From positions 3,410,001 to 3,474,000 of the forward strand of contig NZ_CP040748.1 of assembly GCF_006007965.1 (NCBI RefSeq): 64,000 nucleotides of DNA, written 5' to 3'. Shown here one piece after another: positions 1 to 9,493 of this stretch. Under the pieces are notes generated by a model, which saw only the letters and a list, made by a program, of their open reading frames with translations, was not told the DNA's origin and searched no databases. Made by a program: the position numbers and the translations under genes. Origin of the DNA: Nocardioides jishulii. GTDB taxonomy: Bacteria; Actinomycetota; Actinomycetes; Propionibacteriales; Nocardioidaceae. Position 1 is the first letter of the stretch; every line of letters starts with the position of its first letter.

Positions 1-1
1 G

Positions 2-751
2 GACGACCATGAGGACGTGACCTTCGAGATCGGCACCGACGAGAACCCGCAGCACTGGCACGCCGACCTGGCGGGTGGGGTGTCCGGACGCCTCAACTGG
101 TTGCGCGCGGCCGTGCTGGGCTCCAACGACGGCATCATCTCGACCGCAGGCGTGGTGATGGGTGTCGCGGGCGCCACGTCCGACGAGTCCTCCATCCTCC
201 TGGCCGGCGTCGCGGCGCTCACGGCGGGTGCGATCAGCATGGCGGCGGGTGAGTACGTGTCGGTCTCCACGCAGCGCGACTCCGAGAGGTCGATCCTCGC
301 GATGGAGAAGCTCGAGCTGGAGCGGATGCCCGAGACCGAGCGCGAGGAGCTCGTCGAGATGCTCCGCGACAAGGGGCTCACCGAGGCGACGGCCGAGCAG
401 GTGGCCACCGAACTGCACGAACACGACGCGTTGGCGGCGCACGCCGAGGTCGAGTTCGGCATCAACCCGAACGACCTCACCAACCCGTGGCACGCGGCCT
501 GGGCGTCGATGATCTCCTTCACGCTCGGCGCCCTGATCCCGCTGGTGCTGCTGGCCCTCCTGCCCGAGTCCGTACGCCTGCCGCTCACTGTCGTCGTGGT
601 GGCGGCAGCGCTCGCGGTGACCGGGGCAGTCAGCGCCCACCTGGGCTACAGCCCGAAGGGCCGAGCGGTCCTGCGCAACGTCGTCGGCGGCCTGCTCGCC
701 ATGGGCATCACCTACCTCGTGGGGATGCTCTTCGGCGTGACGGTGGGCTGA
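2..751 (+). CDS. VIT1/CCC1 family iron/manganese transporter (5' end at window edge)
   Basis: This is a membrane transporter of the VIT1/CCC1 family, which moves Fe2+ or Mn2+. After a short acidic N-terminus comes a HADLAGG-like stretch and the family core around LGSNDGIISTAG, followed by a helical region with several acidic residues (EKLELERMPETEREE). Three further hydrophobic segments fill the last 90 residues. The frame is open to the first bases of the window. A GTG at 17 is possible, but its only upstream purine run (GAGG) sits two bases away, so the true start may lie off the left edge. thpR follows after 14 bases in the same direction. The family call is firm; which metal is carried and the direction of transport are not known. 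Confidence 0.85.
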   Translation, partial: DDHEDVTFEIGTDENPQHWHADLAGGVSGRLNWLRAAVLGSNDGIISTAGVVMGVAGATSDESSILLAGVAALTAGAISMAAGEYVSVSTQRDSERSILAMEKLELERMPETEREELVEMLRDKGLTEATAEQVATELHEHDALAAHAEVEFGINPNDLTNPWHAAWASMISFTLGALIPLVLLALLPESVRLPLTVVVVAAALAVTGAVSAHLGYSPKGRAVLRNVVGGLLAMGITYLVGMLFGVTVG

Positions 752-765
752 CCCGAGGGCTGCCC

Positions 766-1329
766 GTGCGCTGCTTCGTCGCCGTCGTCCCACCCCCCGT
801 CGCCCTCGACCACCTGGACGACTTCCTGGAGCCGCGCCGCGCAGCCGCTGACTTCCGATGGACCGCTCCCGACCAGGTGCACCTGACCCTCGCCTTCATC
901 GGCGACCTCGCCGAACGCCGTCTCGACGACCTGGTCGAACGGTTGGAGCGGGCGGCGAGCAGGCGGCGTACGACGTCGACGGCGATCACCGGCGGAGGCG
1001 CCTTCCCCCACGCAGCCGGCGCGAAGGTGCTGTGGGCCGGGCTCGACCTGGACGAGGACGACGCGGTGGAGGTACGCCGGATGGCCGACGGCGCCCGGGC
1101 CGCCGCCAACCGCGCAGGGGCGAAGGTGGCCGGGCAGCGCTTCCGCCCGCACCTCACCGTGGCGCGCTGCGGGCGGCCCACCGAGGTGAGCAGCTGGGTG
1201 AAGCTCCTGGACGCCTACCGCGGACCGGAGTGGACGATCGACGCGTTCACGCTCGTCGAGTCACACCTCGGCGAGGGGCCGCGTGGCCGCCCGCGGTACG
1301 AGGTCGTGGCTGACTTCCCGCTCGGGTGA
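766..1329 (+). CDS. thpR: RNA 2',3'-cyclic phosphodiesterase (2'-5' RNA ligase family)
   Basis: This 187-residue protein belongs to the 2H phosphoesterase superfamily; ThpR enzymes hydrolyse 2',3'-cyclic phosphate RNA ends and can ligate RNA in vitro. The two HxTx motifs that define the fold are visible: HLTL about 43 residues from the start and HLTV about residue 127. The N-terminus (RCFVAVVPP) is the normal first beta strand, which favours the GTG at 766 over the longer open frame that extends back into the transporter gene. It starts 14 bases after the transporter stop, so the two are probably co-transcribed. It converges on the channel gene. Confidence 0.88.
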   Translation: MRCFVAVVPPPVALDHLDDFLEPRRAAADFRWTAPDQVHLTLAFIGDLAERRLDDLVERLERAASRRRTTSTAITGGGAFPHAAGAKVLWAGLDLDEDDAVEVRRMADGARAAANRAGAKVAGQRFRPHLTVARCGRPTEVSSWVKLLDAYRGPEWTIDAFTLVESHLGEGPRGRPRYEVVADFPLG

Positions 1330-1344
1330 AGGGCAGGAGCGGCG

Positions 1345-2031
1345 TCAGCTGCTGCGGCGCAGGACGGTCAGCCCGACCAGGCGCGAGACCACCATCGCGA
1401 CGTAGAAGACGCCGATCACCTGCTCGACCATGACGAACGACCGGGCGTGGTCGACCACCGGATAGACGTCCGAGAGCCCGACGCTCGTGAGGGTCGTGAA
1501 CGACAGGTAGAGCAGGTCGAACCACGCCAACGGCTCGGTGCCGTCCGGGCTGGTGGCGCCGACGAAGGAGCCCGGCCACACCACCTGGACGGCCGCGTAC
1601 AGGTAGGCGAACGCCCAGGCCACCACGGTGAAGGCCGCGCCGGTGGCGAAGAGCTCGTCCTTGGTCACCGTGTCGTCGTGGAAGAGGTGGCGCAGCATCG
1701 ACCACGACACGAAGAGGTAGAAGGGCACGTGGAAGGCCGCCGAGACCAGCACCACCGGACCGGAGTCGGGGGCCATCGCCTCGGCCACAGCCAGGCCCAT
1801 CGCCGGCAGTCCGAGCAGGATCGCCACCCAGGTGAGCATCTGGGTGCGCCGCACGACCATCACGGCCGCGAGCACGGCGACCATCTGGAAGACCCCGGCC
1901 ACCGCCCGCCCCACGGTCGACTCGTCGAGGCTCGGGTAGGAGAGCACCACCAGCAGCTGGGCGGCGAGCAGCACGGCCGAGGGATAGCGGGCCATGAGTG
2001 CCGGCAACGTACGCCGCTGGTCGGTGTCCAC
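1345..2031 (-). CDS. Potassium-channel-like membrane protein with atypical filter
   Basis: This is a 228-residue protein with about six hydrophobic segments. The last two flank a pore-loop-like stretch reading LYLSFTTLTSVGLSDVYPV, followed by an ARSFVMVEQVIGVFYVAMVVSRLVGL helix typical of bacterial two-TM potassium channels (Ion_trans_2). The expected filter TVGYGD is here SVGLSD, so Tyr becomes Leu and the second Gly becomes Ser. Ion selectivity is therefore uncertain. The GTG start has a TAGGAT hexamer six bases upstream and no ribosome site, which suggests a leaderless transcript. The TAG of that hexamer is also the stop codon of the preceding gene, nine bases away. Membership of the family is likely; function as a potassium channel is inferred. 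Confidence 0.7.
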   Translation of the reverse strand: MDTDQRRTLPALMARYPSAVLLAAQLLVVLSYPSLDESTVGRAVAGVFQMVAVLAAVMVVRRTQMLTWVAILLGLPAMGLAVAEAMAPDSGPVVLVSAAFHVPFYLFVSWSMLRHLFHDDTVTKDELFATGAAFTVVAWAFAYLYAAVQVVWPGSFVGATSPDGTEPLAWFDLLYLSFTTLTSVGLSDVYPVVDHARSFVMVEQVIGVFYVAMVVSRLVGLTVLRRSS

Positions 2032-2040
2032 GTCGCGATC

Positions 2041-4347
2041 CTAGGGCCGAGCGTCCCTCAGGTTGCGCGCCATCTTCATGGTCATCACCATCTCCCCGAA
2101 GTCGGCGCGGGCCTTCGCCCGGACCTCGCGGGGGGTGATGACCCCGTTGTCCGCGAGGCGCACCAACCAGGGCTCGAGGTTCTTGGCCCGCACCAGGTAG
2201 CGGCCCGGAGCAACCGGCTCGACGTCCCAGTCCGACAGGTCGTGGGCCAACGAGAGGTGGGCGCCAGTGAGGAGTTGGATGCCCTGGACCTCGGGCACCC
2301 TGCTGCTGAGCAGGTGCGGAGCGATCCACGCCGGAGTCGTGAGCGCCGAGTGGAGCGGTGACGCCACCTGGTTGACCACCACCGCGCCATAGGTGATGTC
2401 GTCGACCCACGTGAGGAGACGGTCGGTGGCGACTGCGGCCTGCGCGAAGGGGTCGAGGTCCTCCCGCGCCTCGGCCCATCCACAGGTCGCGAAGTCGTGA
2501 AACTCCACTCGTGCGCCCTGCCCCTGCATCCGGAGGCGTGGGCTGTCGCCCTCGAGGTCGCGAGTGAGCACGTCGAGGGCGTCCTCGGTCGTGTAGGGGA
2601 TCTGGACCACCCCCGCGGTGGACCCAGGTCCCGTCCAGGCGACCGCTGCCGTGAGCAGTCGCCGCGTCACCGCCGGGGCGACGCCCCAGCGAGGCAGGAT
2701 GCCGCCGTGGCCAGGCCTGCGGTCCCACTCGAGGAATGGCTGCTCCGGCACGAAGGACATCACCGTGCACGCCGCCACCGGGGAGGGCGTGAGGTCCTCA
2801 GCCGTCGGAACCTCTGAGGGGCCGACGTGGGCCACCACGCCTGAACGCTCCAGCTCGGCCACCACTGCTGCCAGGCGCGCAGAGAAGTCGCCGTTGACCA
2901 GCATCCAGGTGCCACCGGCTGTGGGGCGTACGTCGACCCGGTCGACAGGGACGCCCTCCGCGTCGAGCGGGTAGGGCCGGGTCTCGGCGGCAGCCGCCAC
3001 GGCGTCCTCCACGACAGCCGCTGCGGCACGCCGGTCAACTCCCTCGACCGTGACCCGCAGGTCGACCCATCCGTGACGGGCGCGGCCGCGTACGCCCGTC
3101 CAGTCGACCTCGACGCGACCCTGCCCCGGCTCGGGGGTCGAGTCGTGCCATGGCACGAAGGCGGGTTCGGGTGGGCTCTCCTCGTCGTCGTCCTCCGCGC
3201 TCAACCAGTGCGTCGAGTCATCGCCGGGGCAGAAGAGGTCAGCCCGGCAGGGGTCGCCGGGAAAGGGGCCGTACGTCCGTCCCGTGCGCGGCGTGACCTG
3301 GGACACGCGGGGCAGCACGGCGGCACCGAAGTCCGCCCGCGCCCGCGCCAGCACCTCGGTCGGCGGCCCCTCGGGGGCGAACCACGGGTCCAGGTCCCGG
3401 GCCTCGACGAGGAACCGGTCGGGGGCCACCGGGCGTACGTGCCACCCGGTGAGGTCGCTGGCTCGCTCCAGCTGGGCGAGGTTGAGCAGCTGGATGCCCT
3501 GCGCGTCCGGGATGTGGGAGCCCCAGAGCCCGGGGTGCTGACGCCAGTACCCGTGCGGACCGTCGCCGAACTCCGTCGCGCCGGGGAAGACCTGACGTAC
3601 GCAGCCGTAGTCGAGCTCCAGCGCCGCCTCCACGAGTCGGTCGCGGGCGGCGTCCACCAGCGTCGTTGACGGTGCGGCTCGATCGAGGTCGGTCAGCGCC
3701 ATGCGCCCGAAGGCGTCGAAACGCACCAGACGGCGCATCGCGCCCAGGTGCTCCGGCCACGCGGCGAGCAGGAGGCGCAGGGGATTGCGCTGGAGCTGGA
3801 GCGCCGTCACCTCGGCGGCGTCGGCTGCGGTCACAGGGACGGACGAGACCCGGCCCACGGTCATCGGGCGGCCGGCGGCCGCGACCCAGGCGGCGGCCTC
3901 CCGCAGCAGGCGTGCGGTGGTGGCGGGGTCGAGGCCCCACACCGCCTTGGGTCGACCGTCGGGGTAGGCGTCGAGGGGAGCCGGGCCAAGCGCGTACGCC
4001 ATCACTGCCGCTGGGAAGGCCACATCGCTCAGGGTCTGGGGCGTGGGGTCCACCGGCGCTACCGTGATCCGTACGTCGTGCCCCCGCTCAGCCAGCCAGG
4101 CTGCCATCCGGTCGGGGGCCTTCGCGCCGTCGTTCACGCTGGCCAGCCAGACGTACGTCCCGCCGCTGGTGGGCAGGACCTGCCCGTACGTGTCTCCCGC
4201 CTGCGCCAACGCCTTGGCCACGAGGTCGGCGGCGGAGTGGCGATCGAGTCCGGGGACCGTCACCCACAGGTCGATGCCGACCCGATCCTGGCTGCTCCGT
4301 CGGTACTTGCGTTGGGCGATCGCTTCCTTGTCCACCATGTGGGTCAT
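2041..4347 (-). CDS. Large hypothetical protein made of two related halves
   Basis: I do not recognise this 768-residue soluble protein. Its two halves are clearly homologous. The first begins with VGIDLWVTVPGLDRHSAADL and ends with GIQLLNLAQLERASDLTGW, RPVAPDRFLVEARDLDPW and ARARADFG. The second begins with WVDLRVTVEGVDRRAAAAVV and ends with GIQLLTGAHLSLAHDLSDW, EPVAPGRYLVRAKNLEPW and AKARADFG. An acidic linker (SAEDDDEESPPEP) joins them. No catalytic motif, signal peptide or membrane segment is evident. The start is uncertain: ATG 4347 has a CACGAT hexamer six bases upstream and is preferred over GTG 4383 and ATG 4338. The gene is followed by the channel gene after nine bases, so they may be transcribed together. 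Confidence 0.75.
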   Translation of the reverse strand: MTHMVDKEAIAQRKYRRSSQDRVGIDLWVTVPGLDRHSAADLVAKALAQAGDTYGQVLPTSGGTYVWLASVNDGAKAPDRMAAWLAERGHDVRITVAPVDPTPQTLSDVAFPAAVMAYALGPAPLDAYPDGRPKAVWGLDPATTARLLREAAAWVAAAGRPMTVGRVSSVPVTAADAAEVTALQLQRNPLRLLLAAWPEHLGAMRRLVRFDAFGRMALTDLDRAAPSTTLVDAARDRLVEAALELDYGCVRQVFPGATEFGDGPHGYWRQHPGLWGSHIPDAQGIQLLNLAQLERASDLTGWHVRPVAPDRFLVEARDLDPWFAPEGPPTEVLARARADFGAAVLPRVSQVTPRTGRTYGPFPGDPCRADLFCPGDDSTHWLSAEDDDEESPPEPAFVPWHDSTPEPGQGRVEVDWTGVRGRARHGWVDLRVTVEGVDRRAAAAVVEDAVAAAAETRPYPLDAEGVPVDRVDVRPTAGGTWMLVNGDFSARLAAVVAELERSGVVAHVGPSEVPTAEDLTPSPVAACTVMSFVPEQPFLEWDRRPGHGGILPRWGVAPAVTRRLLTAAVAWTGPGSTAGVVQIPYTTEDALDVLTRDLEGDSPRLRMQGQGARVEFHDFATCGWAEAREDLDPFAQAAVATDRLLTWVDDITYGAVVVNQVASPLHSALTTPAWIAPHLLSSRVPEVQGIQLLTGAHLSLAHDLSDWDVEPVAPGRYLVRAKNLEPWLVRLADNGVITPREVRAKARADFGEMVMTMKMARNLRDARP

Positions 4348-4415
4348 GCACGCATCGTGGCGGAGGGAGGCCTCCGTCGCCACCGGTTCTGCGCAGTTGA
4401 CGTCAGAACGCGAAC

Positions 4416-4445
4416 GAGGCCCCCACCCGATCGGATGGGGGCCTC
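4416..4445 (-). terminator. Intrinsic terminator after pntB
   Basis: An inverted repeat with 10-bp outer arms (GAGGCCCCCA and TGGGGGCCTC) surrounds a short GC-rich core. It lies 22 bases beyond the pntB stop, where a terminator for the transhydrogenase operon is expected. There is no long T run, as is usual in high-GC actinobacteria. Confidence 0.8.
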
Positions 4446-4467
4446 GCCCTGACTCACGTGGCGCCGG

Positions 4468-5955
4468 TCAGGAGAGCGCCTTCACGATGTCCTCGACGCG
4501 GTCCTTCGCGTCACCGAAGAGCATCCGGCTGTTCTCCTTGAAGAAGAGCGGGTTCTGCACGCCGGCGTAGCCGGTGGCCATCGAGCGCTTGAAGACGATG
4601 ACCTCCTTGGCCTTCCACACCTCCAGCACCGGCATGCCCGCGATCGGGGAGTTGGGCTCCTCGATGGCAGCCGGGTTGACGGTGTCGTTGGCGCCGATGA
4701 CCAGCACGACGTCGGTCTCGGCGAGGTCGTCGTTGATCTCGTCCATCTCGAGCACGATGTCGTAGGGCACCTTCGCCTCGGCGAGCAGCACGTTCATGTG
4801 GCCCGGCAGGCGACCCGCGACCGGGTGGATGCCGAAGCGGACTTCGACGCCCTTGGCCTGGAGCTTGCGGGTCAGTTCCGCGACCGGGTACTGCGCCTGC
4901 GCCACGGCCATGCCGTAGCCGGGCGTGATCACCACGGAACGCGCGTTGGCCAGCACGTCGGCAGCCTCCTCCGCGAGGATCTCGCGGTGCTCGCCGTAGT
5001 CACGGGCCTCACCCTGCACACCGCCGTCGGAGCCGAAGCCACCCGCGATCACGGAGACGAACGAGCGGTTCATCGCCTTGCACATGATGTAGCTGAGGAT
5101 CGCACCCGACGACCCCACCAGCGCGCCGGTGATGATCAGCAGGTTGTTGCCGAGCATGAAGCCCGCGGCCGCCGCGGCCCACCCGGAGTACGAGTTCAGC
5201 ATCGAGACCACGACCGGCATGTCGCCGCCGCCGATGGCCGCCACGAGGTGGAAGCCGAGGAAGAGCGCGAGCACGGTCATCACGACGAGCGGGATGGTGC
5301 CGAGGTGCTCGTTGGCCTCCCCGTCGACGTTCATGAACCAGACCATCAGCGCCAGCGAGAGGACGATGACGGCCAGGTTGAGCCAGTGGCGCGCCGGCAG
5401 CACCAGCGGCGCCGACTTCATCTTCGCGCTCAGCTTGAGGTTGGCGATGATCGAGCCGGTGAAGGTGACGGCACCGATGAAGACGCCGAGGAAGATCTCG
5501 ACGCCGTGGGCGCCACCCGCATCCTCCGGGTGGGCGAAGTAGGTGTTGAAGCCGACCAGGACGGCCGCCAGACCGACGAACGAGTGGAGCAGCGCCACCA
5601 GCTCGGGCATGCCGGTCATCTCGACCGTCTTCGCCTTGCGGGCGCCGATCACCGCACCGATGGCGATCGGGACGAGGATCAGCAGCAGGGTCAGGCCGAC
5701 CCCGTGGCCGGCCTCCAGGTCGAGGCCCAGGGACGCGGCGGCGTCCTCGGCCTCCTGGCCGATCTGTGCCTGCTGGAGCGCCAGCAGGATGGTCGCCACC
5801 AAGGCGATGCCCATGCCGGCGATGCCGGCCTGGTTGCCGCGCTTGGCGGTCTCGTGCTTCGACAGGCCGGCGAGGGCGACGATGAAGAGGACACCGGCGA
5901 CGACGTACGCGCCCTGGATCAGGCCCGAGAGCTTCTCGGAGGTCAGGAAGTCCAT
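4468..5955 (-). CDS. pntB: NAD(P)+ transhydrogenase subunit beta
   Basis: PntB is the membrane and NADP(H)-binding subunit of the proton-translocating transhydrogenase, which passes hydride between NADH and NADP+ using the proton gradient. The 495-residue protein has about nine membrane helices over the first 290 residues. It then has the soluble domain III with the nucleotide fingerprint [12 protein letters not shown] and the conserved [18 protein letters not shown] and [10 protein letters not shown] segments. Length and motif order are normal for the family. Its ATG lies one base after the pntA stop, so translation is coupled. The operon ends at the hairpin just downstream. Confidence 0.96.
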   Translation of the reverse strand: MDFLTSEKLSGLIQGAYVVAGVLFIVALAGLSKHETAKRGNQAGIAGMGIALVATILLALQQAQIGQEAEDAAASLGLDLEAGHGVGLTLLLILVPIAIGAVIGARKAKTVEMTGMPELVALLHSFVGLAAVLVGFNTYFAHPEDAGGAHGVEIFLGVFIGAVTFTGSIIANLKLSAKMKSAPLVLPARHWLNLAVIVLSLALMVWFMNVDGEANEHLGTIPLVVMTVLALFLGFHLVAAIGGGDMPVVVSMLNSYSGWAAAAAGFMLGNNLLIITGALVGSSGAILSYIMCKAMNRSFVSVIAGGFGSDGGVQGEARDYGEHREILAEEAADVLANARSVVITPGYGMAVAQAQYPVAELTRKLQAKGVEVRFGIHPVAGRLPGHMNVLLAEAKVPYDIVLEMDEINDDLAETDVVLVIGANDTVNPAAIEEPNSPIAGMPVLEVWKAKEVIVFKRSMATGYAGVQNPLFFKENSRMLFGDAKDRVEDIVKALS

Positions 5956-5956
5956 G

Positions 5957-7489
5957 TCAGTCCTTCCTGAACATCTCGAGCATGCGGACGGTCACCAGGA
6001 AGCCACCGAAGATGTTGATGGAGGCGACCAGGATCGCCACCACCGCCAGCACCGTGACCAGCAGGTTGTCGTTGCCGACCTGCAGGATCCCGCCGACCAG
6101 GATGATGCCGGAGATGGCGTTGGTCTCGGCCATGAGCGGGGTGTGCAGGGCGTGCGCCACGTTGGAGATGACGTAGTAGCCGACGAAGACCGACAGCATC
6201 AGCACGGTGAACTGCTCGATCAGGGTCGAGGTGGAGAACATCGCGACCGCACCGAAGAGCACCGCGGCGGCGGCACCGGCGTACACCTTGGTCCTGGGGT
6301 CGACCGGCTTCTTCTCCGGCTTGGCCGGGGCCGCCTCCTCGGGAGCGGCGGCAGGCGGCGCGGCGGAGACCTGCACGGGCGGCGGTGGCCACATCGACTC
6401 GCCGTCGAGGGTGACGGTGATGCCGCGCTGGACCACGTCCTCGAAGTCGAGGGTGACCTGACCGTCCTTGCCGGGGGTCAGCAGCTTGAAGAGGTTGACG
6501 ACGTTGGTGCCGTAGAGCTGGCTGGTCTGGGCAGCAAGGCGGCCGGCCAGGTCGGTGTAGCCGAGGACCACGACGCCGTTGTCGGTGACCACCCGCTCCC
6601 CGGTCCTGGTGGCGGCGGCGTTGCCACCGTTGGCGGCGGCCATGTCGACGATGACGCTGCCGTTGCGCATGCCGGCGATGGTCTCGTCGGTGATCAGCTT
6701 CGGGGCAGGTCGGCCCGGGATCAGCGCGGTGGTGATGACGATGTCGGCGTTGCGCGCCTCCTCGTCGTACATCGCGGCCGTGGCCGCCTCCTGGGCAGCG
6801 GTCATCTCACGCGCGTAGCCGTCGGAGGAGACCTCCTGCTCCATGTCGACGTGCACGAACTCCGCGCCCATCGACTCGACCTGCTCGGCCACCTCGGGGC
6901 GTACGTCGAAGGCACGCACGACTGCGCCCATCGACGACGCCGCACCGATGGCGGCGAGGCCGGCAACACCGGCACCCACCACGAACACACGGGCGGGTGC
7001 CGTCTTGCCGGCGGCAGTGACCTGGCCGGTGAACATCCGGCCGAACTCGTGGGCCGCCTCGATGACGGCGCGGTAGCCCGCGACGTTGGCCATCGACGAC
7101 AGCACGTCCATGGACTGGGCGCGCGAGATGCGCGGCACCGCGTCCATGGCCAGGGCGGTGACGCCCGCAGCAGTGAACTTCTCGATCAGCTCCGGGCTGC
7201 GCGCCGGAGCCATGATGGAGACCACCGTGGCGCCACGGCGCAGCAGTCCGATCTCCTCGTCGGTGGGGGCGTTGACCTTGACGATGACGTCGCTCGACCA
7301 GACCTGGTCGTGGTCGACGACGGCGATGTCCGCGTCGACGTACGCCTGGTCCGGCTGGTCCGCGGCTTTGCCGGCGCCGGACTCGACGACGACTTCATAG
7401 CCAAGCTTGGCCAGCTGCTCGGCCGTCCTGGCCGTCGCAGCGACGAGAGACTCGCCTGGCCACGCTTCCCGGGGGATCCCGATTCGCAC
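5957..7489 (-). CDS. pntA: NAD(P)+ transhydrogenase subunit alpha (fused PntAA-PntAB form)
   Basis: PntA binds NAD(H) and supplies the first membrane helices of the transhydrogenase. The 510-residue protein starts with [12 protein letters not shown], carries the NAD fingerprint [16 protein letters not shown] in the middle, and ends, after an Ala/Pro/Lys-rich linker, with four hydrophobic segments. It is therefore the one-piece alpha subunit rather than the split AA/AB form. The GTG at 7489 is chosen because a strong ribosome site (AGGAGG, 7495-7500 on this strand) lies five bases before it and because the family begins at this residue. The open frame continues upstream but without homologous sequence. 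pntB follows directly. Confidence 0.95.
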   Translation of the reverse strand: MRIGIPREAWPGESLVAATARTAEQLAKLGYEVVVESGAGKAADQPDQAYVDADIAVVDHDQVWSSDVIVKVNAPTDEEIGLLRRGATVVSIMAPARSPELIEKFTAAGVTALAMDAVPRISRAQSMDVLSSMANVAGYRAVIEAAHEFGRMFTGQVTAAGKTAPARVFVVGAGVAGLAAIGAASSMGAVVRAFDVRPEVAEQVESMGAEFVHVDMEQEVSSDGYAREMTAAQEAATAAMYDEEARNADIVITTALIPGRPAPKLITDETIAGMRNGSVIVDMAAANGGNAAATRTGERVVTDNGVVVLGYTDLAGRLAAQTSQLYGTNVVNLFKLLTPGKDGQVTLDFEDVVQRGITVTLDGESMWPPPPVQVSAAPPAAAPEEAAPAKPEKKPVDPRTKVYAGAAAAVLFGAVAMFSTSTLIEQFTVLMLSVFVGYYVISNVAHALHTPLMAETNAISGIILVGGILQVGNDNLLVTVLAVVAILVASINIFGGFLVTVRMLEMFRKD

Positions 7490-7672
7490 GACTACCTCCT
7501 GTAGGGGCTCCCCCACCGTCGCTGTTCCTCGGGGGAAGGGACAGGGGTGGGGCAGCGTCAAGGTACCCGTCGGGGAGGGGCGGCGTCGGGGGGTCTCACG
7601 TGAGAGGGCTCACCCCTCACGCCTCGGCGGCCGCCGGAGCCGGATGGGGCGACCGGTCGACCGGGTCGTGGG

Positions 7673-8313
7673 TCAGTGCGCCACGCCGTAGAGGCGGTCG
7701 CCCGCGTCACCCAGGCCGGGCAGATGTAGCCCTTCTCGTTGAGTCGCTCGTCCATCGCGGCGGTCACGACCGAGACCGGCACGGTCAGGTCGGCGATCTC
7801 GTTCTCGAGGCGCTCACATCCCTCGGGGGCGGCGAGCAGGCAGATCGCGGTGATGTCGTCTGCGCCGCGGTCGACGAGGAAGCGGATGGCCGCGGCGAGC
7901 GTGCCACCGGTGGCCAGCATCGGGTCGAGCACGTAGACCTGACGGCCCGAGAGGTCGTCGGGGAGACGCTCGGCGTAGGTGTGCACCTCGAGGGTGTCCT
8001 CATTGCGCACCATGCCCAGGAAGCCGACCTCGGCCGTCGGGAGCAGCCGCATCATCCCGTCGAGCATGCCCAGACCGGCGCGCAGGATCGGGACGACGAG
8101 CGGGGTGGGGGTCGACAGCTTCACGCCCGTGGTCGGGGAGACCGGCGTGGTGATGTCGACGCTCTCCACGCGAATGCCGCGGGTGGCCTCGTAGGCCAGC
8201 AACGTCACGAGCTCGTCGGTGAGGCGACGGAAGGTCGGGGAGTCCGTGCGGACGTCCCGCAGGGTCGTGAGCTTGTGGGAGACGAGCGGGTGGTCCACGA
8301 CCTGGGTGCGCAT
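7673..8313 (-). CDS. upp: Uracil phosphoribosyltransferase, frameshifted near the C-terminus
   Basis: Upp makes UMP from uracil and PRPP in pyrimidine salvage. The frame reads normally from [15 protein letters not shown] through the PRPP-binding segment [11 protein letters not shown] to LNEKGYI, then goes out of frame at about 7722. Restoring one base between ATC and TG gives [16 protein letters not shown] and a stop at 7673. That is the expected uracil-binding C-terminus and a normal length of 213 residues. As written the frame instead runs on to 7558 with unrelated residues. A missing base in the sequence is the likeliest cause. The ATG has TAGGGT seven bases upstream and no ribosome site, which suggests leaderless expression. 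Confidence 0.9.
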
Positions 8314-8435
8314 GGGGACAACCCTAGACGAAATGGCCCTGAACTCCGCGGTCGAGCAGCCCTTCTCGGGGTTGGCCCGGGAGCCGTTGTCTGTCAGTCT
8401 GGACGGGGTCCGGTGGTCCACGAACGAGGCGAGTC

Positions 8436-8942
8436 ATGGCGGAGTCTGGATCGGTCACGCGGGTGGTGCACGACGACACCATCGACTTCGCGCTGGCCGC
8501 CTACGTCGCCGACGGGGAGTGGCACCTGGGCGAGCTCGCCGACACGACGCTGGTGTCGGTGGAGACGCTGGCCTCGGGGCTGCGACGCTTCGACACGGGT
8601 GGGGGGGCGCTCGCGATGGTCGGCGTCGACGAGGACTTCTTCGTCCTGGTGCGGGTCGACGGCTCTGCCACCCGCGCGCTGCTCTCCGACGTGACCGCCG
8701 CGCTGGAGTGGGAGATCGCCGAGTCGGTGGTCGACTTCCTCGGCCTGCTCGACCCGGAGGACGACGACCACGGGCCGGCCGGCGACCTCGGGATCGTGGC
8801 CGACCTGGGGATGCACGCCGACGACATGGGTGAACTGGTCGACGACGTCGAGCTCTACCCTGACGAGATGCTCTCCGACGTCGCTCACCGCCTCGGTTTC
8901 GGTCCCGCCTTCGACGACGCCGTCGGGTTCGAGGGTCCCTGA
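8436..8942 (+). CDS. tRNA adenosine deaminase-associated protein
   Basis: This acidic 168-residue protein belongs to the actinobacterial family found directly upstream of tadA. Typical stretches are IDFALAAYVADGEWHLGEL, a central DEDFFVLVRVDG strand, and an acidic tail with DLGMHADDMGEL and LYPDEMLSDVAHRLGF. It lies three bases before tadA and divergent from upp, so it is probably co-transcribed with the deaminase. Its biochemical role is not known. The name comes from the family's gene neighbourhood, not from a shown interaction. Confidence 0.88.
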   Translation: MAESGSVTRVVHDDTIDFALAAYVADGEWHLGELADTTLVSVETLASGLRRFDTGGGALAMVGVDEDFFVLVRVDGSATRALLSDVTAALEWEIAESVVDFLGLLDPEDDDHGPAGDLGIVADLGMHADDMGELVDDVELYPDEMLSDVAHRLGFGPAFDDAVGFEGP

Positions 8943-8945
8943 GAC

Positions 8946-9407
8946 GTGGCGAGCAACCAGTGGGACGAGGCGATGCGCCTCGCCCTCGCCGAGGCCGACG
9001 CAGCGCTGGCGACCGAGGACGTGCCGATCGGCGCCGTCGTGCTCTCCCCCACCGGTGAGGTGATCGGCGCCGGACGCAACGTGCGGGAGGCCGACCACGA
9101 CCCCACCGGCCACGCCGAGGTGGTGGCGCTGCGGGAGGCCGCGAGGGCCAGGGGCGAGTGGCGGCTCGAGGGCTGCACGTTGGTGGTGACCCTGGAGCCC
9201 TGCACCATGTGCGCCGGCGCCATCGTCCTGTCGCGTCTCCAGCGGCTGGTCTTCGGGGCGTACGACGAGAAGGCCGGCGCCGTGGGCTCGCTGTGGGACG
9301 TCGTGCGTGACCGCAGGCTCAACCACCGTCCCGAGGTGGTCGCCGGGGTGCTGGCCGAGGAGTCCACGCAGCGTCTGGACGCCTTCTTCGCGCGCCACCG
9401 GGGCTGA
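8946..9407 (+). CDS. tadA: tRNA-specific adenosine deaminase
   Basis: TadA converts adenosine 34 of tRNA-Arg(ACG) to inosine. The 153-residue protein has the cytidine/deoxycytidylate deaminase zinc site: HAEV (His ligand and proton-shuttling Glu) about residue 56 and PCTMC (two Cys ligands) about residue 86. The DPTGHAEVVALREAA context is typical of TadA rather than of guanine deaminase. The GTG start at 8946 follows the associated protein's stop by three bases. Length is normal. Confidence 0.93.
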   Translation: MASNQWDEAMRLALAEADAALATEDVPIGAVVLSPTGEVIGAGRNVREADHDPTGHAEVVALREAARARGEWRLEGCTLVVTLEPCTMCAGAIVLSRLQRLVFGAYDEKAGAVGSLWDVVRDRRLNHRPEVVAGVLAEESTQRLDAFFARHRG

Positions 9408-9493
9408 GCTCGACCGGCGGAAACTGGCGGCTGGGAGACGCTGGACGCCGTGTGGGCGTCTCCAGGTCGCCAGTTGCTGCCCGACGTACGTCG

